From Pontivivens nitratireducens (GTDB lineage Bacteria; Pseudomonadota; Alphaproteobacteria; Rhodobacterales; Rhodobacteraceae): a stretch of DNA of 64,000 nucleotides. Below are positions 16,322 to 24,900 of the stretch, one piece after another (the stretch's first letter is position 1; every line of letters begins with the position of its first letter). The notes under the pieces were generated by a model. That model saw nothing but the letters and a program-made list of their open reading frames with translations, was not told the DNA's origin and did not search any database. The stretch is taken from NCBI RefSeq assembly GCF_014235845.1, contig NZ_JACJUQ010000003.1, forward strand, positions 62,001-126,000, in the 5' to 3' direction. The translations under genes were made by a program, and so were the position numbers.

Positions 16322-16879
16322 ATGATCGAGATCGTGGCGGGCATCGGCATCGCGTTCGTTAGCTCTTTCTTCTCGCTTGTCGTGGCATTTCTGCTCACGA
16401 TGATAGCCAACTGGCGGCACGATCAGGAACAGCGCCGCCAGCACCGCGCGGCGCTCAATCTGATCGAAATCGAATTGCGGGAGCGTCTTGAGTTGCTTGG
16501 CGCGTCCTCGGAATGGGACACCATAATGCGGACAATGAACGCAGACTCCACCGAAAGTGGCACTGCTCCACCCTTCGCCGATGATCTCAGGACACATAGA
16601 CGTCTCTACGAAAATGCGCTGTCCACAATCGGTCAGTTGCCGGTGTCTCTTTCAAGCCCCATTGCCGCACACTACGAAAGTACGGCGCGCATGCACCGTG
16701 ATTTCCATGAGTGTTTCAAGTTGAATGGAACACGAGATCAGGCTTTAGACATACTGAAAGAGTACATTTCTGGCGGGCAGGACGTTCTCAATCGAATGGA
16801 TGAGGCGCGAGATCATTTTCGGGCACTCGGCTTTTGGGACTGGCTTTGGTCTCGACCACGCGCACGGAGCCGAACATGA
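16322..16879 (+). CDS. Unknown membrane-anchored coiled protein (185 aa) between pyrB and pyrC
   Basis: One N-terminal membrane helix (about residues 4-28, IVAGIGIAFVSSFFSLVVAF) is followed by a charged helical stretch (HDQEQRRQHRAALNLIEIEL) and a soluble alpha-helical domain. The layout suggests a cytoplasmic coiled-coil protein tethered to the inner membrane. Codon use is more AT-rich and mixed at third positions than in pyrB or pyrC, and it overlaps the pyrC start by 4 bp. No family is recognised. Its location inside an otherwise conserved pyr pair and its composition suggest acquisition. ATG preceded by AAGGACAG is a fair start. Confidence 0.65.
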   Translation: MIEIVAGIGIAFVSSFFSLVVAFLLTMIANWRHDQEQRRQHRAALNLIEIELRERLELLGASSEWDTIMRTMNADSTESGTAPPFADDLRTHRRLYENALSTIGQLPVSLSSPIAAHYESTARMHRDFHECFKLNGTRDQALDILKEYISGGQDVLNRMDEARDHFRALGFWDWLWSRPRARSRT

Positions 16880-18171
16880 CCCAAACCCTCCTCCACAACG
16901 CCCGCCTGATCGACCCTGAGAGCGGCACCGACACCCTCGGCGCGCTTGTCATCGAGGATGGCCGCATTGCCGAAATCCTAACGGAAAACATAAAATTGTC
17001 GGATTTCCCCGCGGGGAAGGCCATTGACTGTCGCGGAAAATGCGTGGCCCCCGGCATCGTCGATATCGGGGTGAAGATCTGCGAACCCGGTGAGCGGCAC
17101 AAGGAATCCTTCCGCTCCGCCGGGCGTGCCGCCGTGCGCGGCGGCGCTACCACCATCGTCATCCGACCGGACACCGATCCCACCATCGACACGCCCGAAA
17201 TGGTCCGGTTCCAGATCGAGCGTGCCGAGGATGACGCCCCGGTCAACGTCCTGCCCATGGCCGCGCTGACCAAGGGCCGCGCCGGGCGCGAAATGACGGA
17301 AATCGGCTTTCTCACCGATGCGGGCGCCGTTGCCTTCACCGATTGCGATGCCGTGGTCACGGATACCAAGGTTCTGAGCCGCGCGCTGACCTATGCCGCC
17401 GGTCTGGGGGCGTTGGTGATCGGCCACCCGCAGGAACCGGTGCTGTCACACGGCGCTTGCATGACCTCGGGTCAATATGCCTCGCAACTGGGGCTGCCCG
17501 CCGTGTCCCCGCTGGCGGAACGGATGGGGCTGGAGCGTGATTTGGCGCTGGTCGAGGCAACCGGTGTGCGCTGGCATGCGGATCAGATCACCACGGCGGC
17601 TGCCCTGCCGGCGCTGCGCCGTGCGCGGGCGGCGGGCTTGCCTGTCACTGCCGGAACTTCGATCCACCATTTGACCCTCAACGAATTCGACGTCGCGGAC
17701 TACAGGACCTTCTTCAAGGTCAAACCGCCCCTGCGCGCGGAGGAAGACCGCCTCGCCATCCTGACCGCACTGGTGGATGGTGAGATCGACATCGTCTGTT
17801 CCATGCACACCCCCCAGGATGAGGAGTCGAAACGGCTGCCGTTCGAGGAAGCGGCCAGCGGTGCGGTCGGTCTGGAAACCCTGCTGCCTGCCGCGTTGCA
17901 ACTGGTCCATGGCGGATATCTGGATCTGCCCGAACTCTTCGCCAAGCTGTCGCTGAACCCGGCACGGCTGCTGGGGCTGGATTGCGGGCGTCTGACCCCC
18001 GGAGCGCCGGCCGACCTGATCCTGTTCGATCCCGACGTGCCCTACGTGCTCGACCGCTGGTCGCTTGCATCGAAATCGAAAAACACGCCCTATGATCTGC
18101 GCCGGATGCAGGGCCGCGTTCTGGCAACCTGGGTCGGCGGAACGCAGGTCTATGCGGAGGAGCGGAAATGA
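16876..18171 (+). CDS. pyrC: Dihydroorotase-like protein lacking metal ligands (pseudo-DHOase)
   Basis: A 431-residue amidohydrolase-fold protein of the dihydroorotase family. The zinc signature DxHxH is replaced by VDIGVKICEPGE, so both histidines are lost (Gly65, Lys67). The HxED-type segment reads HPQEP (184-188), and the usual TDHAPH-type aspartate is gone (CSMHTPQ, 308-314). The substrate-side IHHL (263-266) and GLET motifs remain. It is therefore probably inactive as a dihydroorotase and serves as the PyrC' scaffold of the PyrB complex, as known for Pseudomonas. An active DHOase must be encoded elsewhere. The stop overlaps plsY (ATGA). Confidence 0.85.
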   Translation: MTQTLLHNARLIDPESGTDTLGALVIEDGRIAEILTENIKLSDFPAGKAIDCRGKCVAPGIVDIGVKICEPGERHKESFRSAGRAAVRGGATTIVIRPDTDPTIDTPEMVRFQIERAEDDAPVNVLPMAALTKGRAGREMTEIGFLTDAGAVAFTDCDAVVTDTKVLSRALTYAAGLGALVIGHPQEPVLSHGACMTSGQYASQLGLPAVSPLAERMGLERDLALVEATGVRWHADQITTAAALPALRRARAAGLPVTAGTSIHHLTLNEFDVADYRTFFKVKPPLRAEEDRLAILTALVDGEIDIVCSMHTPQDEESKRLPFEEAASGAVGLETLLPAALQLVHGGYLDLPELFAKLSLNPARLLGLDCGRLTPGAPADLILFDPDVPYVLDRWSLASKSKNTPYDLRRMQGRVLATWVGGTQVYAEERK

Positions 18172-18794
18172 CCGCCTGGCTGCCGGATATTCTGGGATTG
18201 GAACGGGCGCTGCCGGCGCTGACCGCCATCTTGGGTGCGGCTTATCTGATCGGCTCCATCCCGTTCGGTCTGCTCATCACCCGCGCCCTCGGGCTGGGCG
18301 ATGTGCGCAAGATCGGGTCGGGCAATATCGGCACGACGAACGTCTTGCGCACGGGCAGCAAGAAGGCCGCGGCCCTGACGCTGCTGCTCGATGGGGGCAA
18401 GGGCGCGGTCGCGGTGGCGGTGGCCTATGGAATGTACGGAAACCTCGCGGCGCAGATCGCGGCGCTGGGCGCATTTCTGGGGCATCTCTATCCGGTCTGG
18501 CTGCGCTTCAAGGGCGGCAAGGGGGTCGCGACTTTCCTGGGTGTGATGCTGGCCTTGCACTGGCCCGCGGGCTTGCTGGCCTGCGCCACCTGGCTGGCCA
18601 GCGCGGTGTTGTTCCGCATGTCCTCGCTCGCGGCGCTGATCGCGGCAGCGCTGGTTCCGGTCTGGCTGTGGCTGACACGGGCGGAGCCGTTCATCTGGCT
18701 GTCGCTGTGCCTGGCCGCGCTGATCTTCGTCAAGCACCACGCGAACATCCGCCGGATTGCCAAGGGAACCGAGCCAAGGATCGGGAAATCCTGA
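18168..18794 (+). CDS. plsY: Acyl-phosphate:glycerol-3-phosphate acyltransferase PlsY
   Basis: A 208-residue inner-membrane enzyme adding an acyl chain from acyl-phosphate to glycerol-3-phosphate, the first step of phospholipid synthesis. It shows the three PlsY loops: IGSIPFG near residue 28, the KIGSGNIGTTNVLR phosphate loop, and GHLYPVWLRFKGGKGVAT. Five to six membrane helices surround them. The ATGA overlap with pyrC indicates co-translation in a pyr-plsY operon, a common alphaproteobacterial arrangement. Confidence 0.95.
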   Translation: MTAWLPDILGLERALPALTAILGAAYLIGSIPFGLLITRALGLGDVRKIGSGNIGTTNVLRTGSKKAAALTLLLDGGKGAVAVAVAYGMYGNLAAQIAALGAFLGHLYPVWLRFKGGKGVATFLGVMLALHWPAGLLACATWLASAVLFRMSSLAALIAAALVPVWLWLTRAEPFIWLSLCLAALIFVKHHANIRRIAKGTEPRIGKS

Positions 18795-18816
18795 GCGCTG
18801 GTTCGCCGCGATAGGC

Positions 18817-18831
18817 TTAACGACCCATTAA
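18817..18831. promoter_or_regulatory. CtrA binding site (TTAA-N7-TTAA) upstream of dprA
   Basis: TTAA, seven bases, TTAA, followed by C: an exact match to the full CtrA recognition sequence. It lies 36 bp before the TTG start of dprA, so it could overlap a promoter. CtrA is known to control dprA and other DNA-uptake genes needed by gene transfer agent recipients in Rhodobacter capsulatus. Confidence 0.7.
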
Positions 18832-18867
18832 CCCGAATCGAGGTGAAGTGGCGCGAGGAGATTTGCC

Positions 18868-19983
18868 TTGCCTGCATTTGCTAAGCCCCGGCCTGATCCG
18901 GATGAGTTGCCCGACCAGGATGAGTTGACCACGCACCTCGCGCTGGCCCGCTCGCCGCGCGTGGGAACCGTGACGTTCCGGCGCTTGATCGCCACCTACG
19001 GCTCAACCGCCGCGGCCCTGCATGCGCTGCCGGAACATGCCGCGCGGGGCGGGATGAAGGGGTATCGCCCTGTCGACATGGATCTGGTGCGGCGTGAGAT
19101 CGAGCAGGCGACCGATGCGGGTGCAACACCGCTGATGCTCGACCGCCCCGGCTATCCACAGCGGCTGGTCCATCTGAGCGATGCGCCGATGCTGTTGTGG
19201 ATGCGCGGCGCGATGCCCGATCCCGTGCGCGCGACCACCGCCATGGTCGGCGCGCGCAACGCCTCCGCGCTGGGCCTGCGGATGGCACGTACATTGGCGG
19301 AGGATCTGGGGACCTTGAATCACGTCGTCGTCTCAGGTCTGGCGCGTGGCATCGACACCGCCGCGCATGAGGCTTCGCTGGAAACCGGCACCATCGCCGT
19401 GATGGCGGGTGGCATCGAGACCATCTACCCGGCTCAGAATGCGGATCTGGCGCAGCGGATCGCCGCGAACGGTGCCCTGCTGACGGAGGCTCCTCCGGGC
19501 CTTGCGCCCATGGCGAAACATTTTCCGCGCCGCAACCGGATCATCGCGGGCCTGTCCGACACCGTCGTGCTGATCGAGGCGGCGGAACGCTCGGGTTCTC
19601 TCATCACGGCCCGCATGGCGCTGGAGCAGGGGCGTGAGGTCATGGCCGTTCCGGGGCATCCGTTCGATGCCCGCGCCGCCGGATGCAACCGGCTGATCCG
19701 TGAGGGGGCCGGTCTGGTCCGCAGCGCCGCCGATGTGGTCGAGGCGCTGGAAATGCCCACGCTCATGGCTTTCGCGGAGGAACAGGAGACATGGCAGGTG
19801 GAACCCGCGGCGGAGGGGACGGCAGACGCGCTGATCGCGCTCCTGTCCCCCGCCCCGGTGGCGGAGGATGAACTGATCCGCCAGGTGGACCGCCCGGCGG
19901 GGCAGGTGCTGGCCGCGCTGATCGACATGGAGCTTTCGGGCGCAATCGCGCGGCATCCCGGCGGCATGGTCGCATTGGCCTGA
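18868..19983 (+). CDS. dprA: DNA-processing protein DprA
   Basis: A 371-residue DprA/Smf protein that loads RecA onto incoming single-stranded DNA. An N-terminal SAM-like helical region (SPRVGTVTFRRLIATYG) precedes the Rossmann domain with MVGARNASALG, VVSGLARGIDTAAHEASL, GGIETIYPAQN, FPRRNRIIAGLSD and RSGSLITARMALEQGREVMAVPG. A DprA winged-helix C-terminus follows. The start codon is TTG, well supported by GAGGAG at 7 nt and no better candidate. It probably acts in GTA-mediated recombination, given the CtrA box. Confidence 0.94.
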   Translation: MPAFAKPRPDPDELPDQDELTTHLALARSPRVGTVTFRRLIATYGSTAAALHALPEHAARGGMKGYRPVDMDLVRREIEQATDAGATPLMLDRPGYPQRLVHLSDAPMLLWMRGAMPDPVRATTAMVGARNASALGLRMARTLAEDLGTLNHVVVSGLARGIDTAAHEASLETGTIAVMAGGIETIYPAQNADLAQRIAANGALLTEAPPGLAPMAKHFPRRNRIIAGLSDTVVLIEAAERSGSLITARMALEQGREVMAVPGHPFDARAAGCNRLIREGAGLVRSAADVVEALEMPTLMAFAEEQETWQVEPAAEGTADALIALLSPAPVAEDELIRQVDRPAGQVLAALIDMELSGAIARHPGGMVALA

Positions 19984-20030
19984 CCGGAATTGCTCTGGTG
20001 AGCGGCGGGCGCTGTGGGTAGGGTCGGGGC

Positions 20031-21563
20031 ATGACGCTTCCCGTACAATATTCCGACGATCAGGCCGAGGCTTGGGACGCCATCACCGAGCTGCTGCGCG
20101 GCGCCGGGGTCGATCTGGTTGAGGGCACCACCGCCCCCGCAGTCGAAAAGGCGAAGCCAGCGGTGCTGGCCGTGATGGGCAAGGCCGGATCGGGCAAGAC
20201 CCTGCTGCTAGCCGAATTGGTCAAATCCTTGCGCGAACTGGGGTTGGAAACCGTTTCAGGCGATTGGGAGAGCCGCAAGCGTGGCGATAAACGCACGCTC
20301 GCCATCCTCGCCCCGACGAACAAGGCGGCCAGCGTCCTGCGCAACCGGGGCGTTCCGGCCACGACCATCCACCGCATTATCTACACCCCCGTCTACGATC
20401 CCGAATACGAGAAGATCGCGGAATGGCTGGCCGGTGAGGGCGACCGCCCCACGATCGAGGGTCTGACGGAGGAGGCGCTGGACCGCGCCCATGCCTTTTA
20501 CCAGCAACAACCCAGCGTGCCGGGGGCGCTGGCCGCGGCGGGGCTGCGCGGTTCGGACTTCATCACGGGCTGGAAACGGCGCGACGATCCGCTGGACATC
20601 GGTTTCGTCGATGAATCCTCGATGCTCGACGACAAGCAGATGGACGATCTGCGGGAGATTTTCTCAACCCTCGTGCTGTTCGGCGATCCGGCGCAGCTGG
20701 CACCTGTGGGCCAGTCCGGCTCGATGGTGTTCGACGCGCTGCCCGACAGTCGCAAGCGGATGCTCGACCGGGTGCACCGGCAGGCGGCGGACAGTCCGAT
20801 CCTGGATCTGGCGCATGCCCTTGGCGACCCGGCCCTGCAATTCGAGGATTTCGAGCGAATGATCGAGCAGGCCGCCGCCCGCGACGATCGCGTGGTGGTG
20901 GCGCAGCGGGTGGATGCCGAACTGATGTCCCGCTCCCCCGTGCTGGTCTGGCGCAACGCCACGCGCATCCGCCTGATCTCCGCCTTTCGCGCGGCGCACG
21001 GGGCCCCGGAATTCGCCCTGCTGCCGGGGGAGCCGTTGATCTGTGACGGCGTGGAACTGCCGCTGAAACACCGCAAGAAACGCATCGATCTGGAGGCGCG
21101 GGGCCTGATCAAGGGCGCGCAATGCGTTTTCATGGGCGAGGGGCGAAAGCCGGGATTCTCACGCCTCTACGTCATGGGCGCGGAGGAGCCGCAGGTGAAC
21201 GCCGCCACCATCATCAAGATCGAAAAGCCGGATCAGGAGGAGCCGTTCATCCCCTCGGCGGCCCGGATGGGTGCGGCCTTCGTCCACGGTGCGGCCTGTA
21301 CGATTCACAAGGCGCAAGGCTCGCAATGGAGCGACGTGCAGGTCTTCGCGCCGGATCTTTACGGTGCCGCGCGGATGGGGCGGTCAGAGGCGGGCATTCC
21401 GCTGTGGAAACGCCTCGCCTATGTGGCGATCACGCGGGCGGAGACGCGCCTGCACTGGGTCACGAAATACCGCCTTGCCCGCCCGGCTGAACCGCTGGGC
21501 ATCGAGGATCTGCGCAATCCCGAACCCTCGGTCCTGACGCTGGAGGCGGAGGGAAACGTGTGA
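20031..21563 (+). CDS. RecD/Dda-like superfamily 1 DNA helicase
   Basis: A 510-residue ATP-dependent helicase. Motif I is GKAGSGKT (50-57), motif II DESSM (about 195), motif III GDPAQLAPVGQ, and motif VI-region TIHKAQGSQW with VAITRAETRLHW at the end. An SH3-like insertion is suggested by ARGLIKGAQCVFMGEG. It resembles the short RecD-like / Dda enzymes annotated as ATP-dependent exodeoxyribonuclease in Rhodobacterales, with 5'-3' polarity expected from the family. RecB/RecC are not adjacent. Its last bases overlap the GTG start of a compositionally foreign gene. Confidence 0.88.
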   Translation: MTLPVQYSDDQAEAWDAITELLRGAGVDLVEGTTAPAVEKAKPAVLAVMGKAGSGKTLLLAELVKSLRELGLETVSGDWESRKRGDKRTLAILAPTNKAASVLRNRGVPATTIHRIIYTPVYDPEYEKIAEWLAGEGDRPTIEGLTEEALDRAHAFYQQQPSVPGALAAAGLRGSDFITGWKRRDDPLDIGFVDESSMLDDKQMDDLREIFSTLVLFGDPAQLAPVGQSGSMVFDALPDSRKRMLDRVHRQAADSPILDLAHALGDPALQFEDFERMIEQAAARDDRVVVAQRVDAELMSRSPVLVWRNATRIRLISAFRAAHGAPEFALLPGEPLICDGVELPLKHRKKRIDLEARGLIKGAQCVFMGEGRKPGFSRLYVMGAEEPQVNAATIIKIEKPDQEEPFIPSAARMGAAFVHGAACTIHKAQGSQWSDVQVFAPDLYGAARMGRSEAGIPLWKRLAYVAITRAETRLHWVTKYRLARPAEPLGIEDLRNPEPSVLTLEAEGNV

Positions 21564-22141
21564 AGCTTACGTTAGATTGGAACTGCGTTATCGAGGCAGA
21601 AAATAACCAACCTCAGGCACATTCTCTGCAGCGGCTCGTTGAAAGTCATCGTAGTGGGAGTGTCGACGTGGCGTTGCTTGGGGCTTCTGCATCAGAGAAT
21701 ACGCGCGAAAAACGCCTCCCTTCTACTTTTCACCACTTTCAAATGAAAATTGAAGATTTAGGCTGGTCCGATCTGCCAATCGTGCCGATGCCCTGCGTGA
21801 TAGGATTAACTTATATCGGGCGCAGTTTCATCGTGGGTGATGCCGATCTATTTAAGAGAGACGTGAATGCCATATGGGAGGTTATTGCGCCTAACGTCCC
21901 ACGAGCCCCCAGGGACATCGCTTCAAACTGGGAAGAATCCAAGGATATAGGTTCGGAGGATTTGGCCCGATGGAGGAATGTTTGGTGCGATGTAATGTCA
22001 GCATATTCACATATTAAAGCGGACCGGGATGTTTTTGTCACGAACAACACCCGAGATTTTCAGAGTAAATCCACGCCACTCTCTAAGTTGGGAATGAAGC
22101 GAATTTGCACGCCAGACGAGGCCGTGAACCTCGTCCGATAG
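21560..22141 (+). CDS. PIN-domain-like protein, AT-rich (193 aa)
   Basis: The protein starts MKLTLDWNCVIEAEN and ends its conserved part with DRDVFVTNNTRDFQSK. An early Asp in a beta-strand followed by an acidic helix, and a late VTNNTRDF strand, is the plan of PIN nucleases, whose active site is built from such acidic residues. The middle (WEESKDIGSEDLARWRNVW) is less typical. Codon use is strikingly AT-richer than all neighbours (many ATT, TTA, AAT codons), pointing to recent transfer. The GTG start overlaps the helicase stop (GTGA). No antitoxin gene is visible, so a plain toxin-antitoxin assignment is not supported. The function is a guess. Confidence 0.6.
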   Translation: MKLTLDWNCVIEAENNQPQAHSLQRLVESHRSGSVDVALLGASASENTREKRLPSTFHHFQMKIEDLGWSDLPIVPMPCVIGLTYIGRSFIVGDADLFKRDVNAIWEVIAPNVPRAPRDIASNWEESKDIGSEDLARWRNVWCDVMSAYSHIKADRDVFVTNNTRDFQSKSTPLSKLGMKRICTPDEAVNLVR

Positions 22142-22159
22142 ATTTGAAGGCTTTTATTT

Positions 22160-23140
22160 TCAGGGGTTCGGCGCTGCCGCCCGGATCAACCGGTCATTGA
22201 TCGCGGCGCCCAGACCCTGCGTCGGAATGGGCATGACGGCGATGCGTTGCGCGGTGGCGTCCGCCTTTCGCAGCAGCGCGAACAGGTTCGCGGCGGCCTC
22301 GACCGGATCTCCGCTGGCGGACAGGGACCATTCAGACGGGCCGTCGCCGAAGCGCAGCAGCACCTCATCCGCGTCCGGCTCCACCACGTTCAGGCGCAAT
22401 GCCCCGCGCGGGGCGTAGTGGGAGGTCAGCTGGCCGGGGGCTGTGATGTCGCTGCCTTCGTGCAAGGTCACGGGGCGATCCAGCAGCGCCTCGATCCGCT
22501 CCACCGCCAGCCCGCCGGGGCGCAGCAGGATCGGGATATCGTCGTCGAAGCCGAGGATCGTGGATTCCAGCCCGACCGCGCAGGCACCGCCATCCAGAAC
22601 GGCGGCGATGCGTCCGGACAGGCCGTCCATTACATGCGCGGCGGTCGTCGGGCTGATGCGGCCCGATGGATTGGCGCTGGGCGCGGCGACCGGACGGCCG
22701 ATTGCGGTCAGCAGAGCGTGTGCGACAGGGTGCGCCGGCACCCGCACGGCCAGGGTGTCGAGCCCGGCGGTCACGAGGTCCGACACCTCACCGTGTCGGG
22801 GCAGGACCAGCGTGAGCGGGCCGGGCCAGAATGCCTGGGCCAGCCGCCGGGCCTGCGGGGTCATCCGCACCAGCGACTCGGCCATTGCCATGTTCGCGAC
22901 ATGGGCGATCAGGGGGTTGAAGGCGGGGCGTCCCTTCGCGGCGTAGACGCCGGCGACGGCGCGGCCATCCGTCGCATCCGCGCCCAGACCGTAAACCGTT
23001 TCCGTCGGGAACGCGACGCAGTGCCCCTGCGCCAGCAGACGCGCGGCGGTGGCGATGCCGTCGTCATCTGCGGCGAGCAGACACGTTTCGTATCGCGAAG
23101 TGTCGCCGCGTTGTTCTTGTTCATTCGGGATGTTTTGCAT
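22160..23140 (-). CDS. L-threonylcarbamoyladenylate synthase, Sua5 type
   Basis: A 326-residue enzyme making threonylcarbamoyl-AMP for tRNA t6A37. The YrdC domain has AFPTETVYGLGADA, AKGRPAFNPLIAHV, the FWPGPLTLVLPR segment, VRVPAHPVAH and APSANPSGRISPT. A linker then leads to the C-terminal Sua5 Rossmann-like domain (LTSHYAPRGALRL, ending IPTQGLGAAINDRLIRAA). This long Sua5 form is distinct from short TsaC. The ribosome site is weak (AAGAAAG two bases before the ATG), so the start could shift. It is divergent from the acyl-CoA dehydrogenase by 37 bp. Confidence 0.93.
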   Translation of the reverse strand: MQNIPNEQEQRGDTSRYETCLLAADDDGIATAARLLAQGHCVAFPTETVYGLGADATDGRAVAGVYAAKGRPAFNPLIAHVANMAMAESLVRMTPQARRLAQAFWPGPLTLVLPRHGEVSDLVTAGLDTLAVRVPAHPVAHALLTAIGRPVAAPSANPSGRISPTTAAHVMDGLSGRIAAVLDGGACAVGLESTILGFDDDIPILLRPGGLAVERIEALLDRPVTLHEGSDITAPGQLTSHYAPRGALRLNVVEPDADEVLLRFGDGPSEWSLSASGDPVEAAANLFALLRKADATAQRIAVMPIPTQGLGAAINDRLIRAAAPNP

Positions 23141-23177
23141 AACTTTCTTACAACTCTGACAGTGATGGACTGCTTAA

Positions 23178-24890
23178 ATGACCTATGCCCCCCCGATCCG
23201 CGACATGCAATTCACTCTGGACAAGGTGATTGGTGCCGACAGGCTGGCGCAGACCGACCTGTTTGCCGACGCCACCCCCGATACGGTGGAGGCAATCCTG
23301 CTGGAGGCAGGCAAACTGTCCGCCGAGGTTCTGGCCCCCGTCAACCGTGACGGCGATCTGACGCCCGCCCGGTTGGAGAACGGCGTGGTGCGCGCCTCGC
23401 CCGGATTTGCCGAGGCATACAAGGCCATCGCCGAGGGTGGCTGGGTCGGCATGAACGCGGACCCGGAACATGGCGGCATGGGTCTGCCGATGATCCTGAC
23501 CACCGCAGTGGGTGAGATGATGAACTCCGCCTGTCTGTCGCTGGCGCTGAACCCGCTGATGACGCAGGGCCAGATCGAGGCGTTGGAGCATCACGCCTCG
23601 GACGAGATCAAGGAACTGTACCTGCCCAAGCTGACCTCGGGTGAGTGGACGGGCACCATGAACCTGACCGAACCACAGGCCGGGTCGGATGTGGGTGCGC
23701 TGCGATCCAAGGCGGAACCCCAGGGCGACGGCACCTACAAGGTGACGGGTCAGAAGGTCTATATCACGTGGGGCGATCACGACGTGGCGGAGAATATCTG
23801 CCATCTGGTGCTGGCACGCCTGCCGGACGGCGTGCCGGGAACCAAGGGGATCAGCCTGTTTCTGGTGCCCAAGTTCCTGCCCGACCAAAACGGCAATCCG
23901 GGCGTGGCAAACACGCTCAAACCCATCAGCCTGGAACATAAGCTGGGGCTGCACGGCTCCCCCACCGCGGTCATGGAATTCGAGGGCGCGACCGGCTGGA
24001 TGGTCGGGCCGGAGCATGGCGGCATGGCGGCGATGTTCACGATGATGAACAACGCGCGTCTGGGCGTCGGCGTGCAGGGGCTGGGCATCGCGGAAGCTGC
24101 CTATCAAAAGGCGCTGGCCTATGCGCAGGACCGTGTGCAGGGCGCCACGATGGTAAGTGATACCAACACGATTCTGGATCACGCCGATGTGCGCCGGATG
24201 CTGATGCAGATGAAGGCGCTGACCGGGTCTGCGCGCGCGATCTGCCTGGACACGGCGTTCAGCCTCGACATGGCGCGGGCCAGCAGCGGCGATGAGGCTG
24301 CCAAGTGGAAGGCGCGCGGTGCGTTCCTGACCCCCATCGCCAAGGCGTTCGGCACCGATGTCGGGTCCGAGGTCGCCGATCTGGGCATCCAGGTCCATGG
24401 CGGCATGGGCTATATTGAGGAAACGGGTGCGGCGCAATATGCCCGCGACGTGCGCGTGACCCGCATTTACGAAGGCACCAACGGCATTCAGGCGATGGAT
24501 CTGGTGGGGCGCAAGCTGATGGATGGCGGCACCGCGGGTGAGGCCCTGCTTGGAGAGATCGAGGCGACGGCGAAGGCCGCGCGCGCCGATCACCCCGATC
24601 TGGCAGATGCCTTGCAGGACGCGGGTGAGACATTGGCCTCGACCATGGATTGGCTTCTCAAGGCGGAGATGAACGACCGATTCGCAGGCTCCGTTCCGTT
24701 CCTGCGGGCGTTCGCACTGGTTCTGGGCGGGCATTACCTGCTGCGCGGCGCGATGGCGCAGGACAGCCGCCTGCCGCTGGCGCAATACCACATTCTGCAA
24801 TTGATGCCGCAGGCCGCCGCATTGTGCGCTGCGGTTGTGCAAGGAGCCGCGCCGCTTTACGCCCTGGACGCGGAGGCGCTCGCCTCTTGA
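23178..24890 (+). CDS. Acyl-CoA dehydrogenase, DmdC/FadE-like subgroup
   Basis: A 570-residue flavoprotein with the long form of the family: an N-terminal extension (MTYAPPIRDMQFTLDKV), the FAD region LTEPQAGSDVGALRS, GQKVYITWGDHD, the catalytic base in RIYEGTNGIQAMDL, and a C-terminal extra helical domain. This subgroup includes methylmercaptopropionyl-CoA dehydrogenase DmdC of roseobacters and medium-chain acyl-CoA dehydrogenases of similar length. With AcuI and a DmdB-like ligase in the same window, a role in DMSP demethylation is possible but not shown. Likely co-transcribed with the small membrane protein gene 10 bp downstream. Confidence 0.88.
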   Translation: MTYAPPIRDMQFTLDKVIGADRLAQTDLFADATPDTVEAILLEAGKLSAEVLAPVNRDGDLTPARLENGVVRASPGFAEAYKAIAEGGWVGMNADPEHGGMGLPMILTTAVGEMMNSACLSLALNPLMTQGQIEALEHHASDEIKELYLPKLTSGEWTGTMNLTEPQAGSDVGALRSKAEPQGDGTYKVTGQKVYITWGDHDVAENICHLVLARLPDGVPGTKGISLFLVPKFLPDQNGNPGVANTLKPISLEHKLGLHGSPTAVMEFEGATGWMVGPEHGGMAAMFTMMNNARLGVGVQGLGIAEAAYQKALAYAQDRVQGATMVSDTNTILDHADVRRMLMQMKALTGSARAICLDTAFSLDMARASSGDEAAKWKARGAFLTPIAKAFGTDVGSEVADLGIQVHGGMGYIEETGAAQYARDVRVTRIYEGTNGIQAMDLVGRKLMDGGTAGEALLGEIEATAKAARADHPDLADALQDAGETLASTMDWLLKAEMNDRFAGSVPFLRAFALVLGGHYLLRGAMAQDSRLPLAQYHILQLMPQAAALCAAVVQGAAPLYALDAEALAS

Positions 24891-24900
24891 GGAGGACCCC

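Noticed and set aside
21560-22141. Complete type II toxin-antitoxin module
   Set aside because: Only the PIN-like half is present; the upstream gene is a 510-residue helicase and the next gene is Sua5, so no antitoxin candidate is adjacent.
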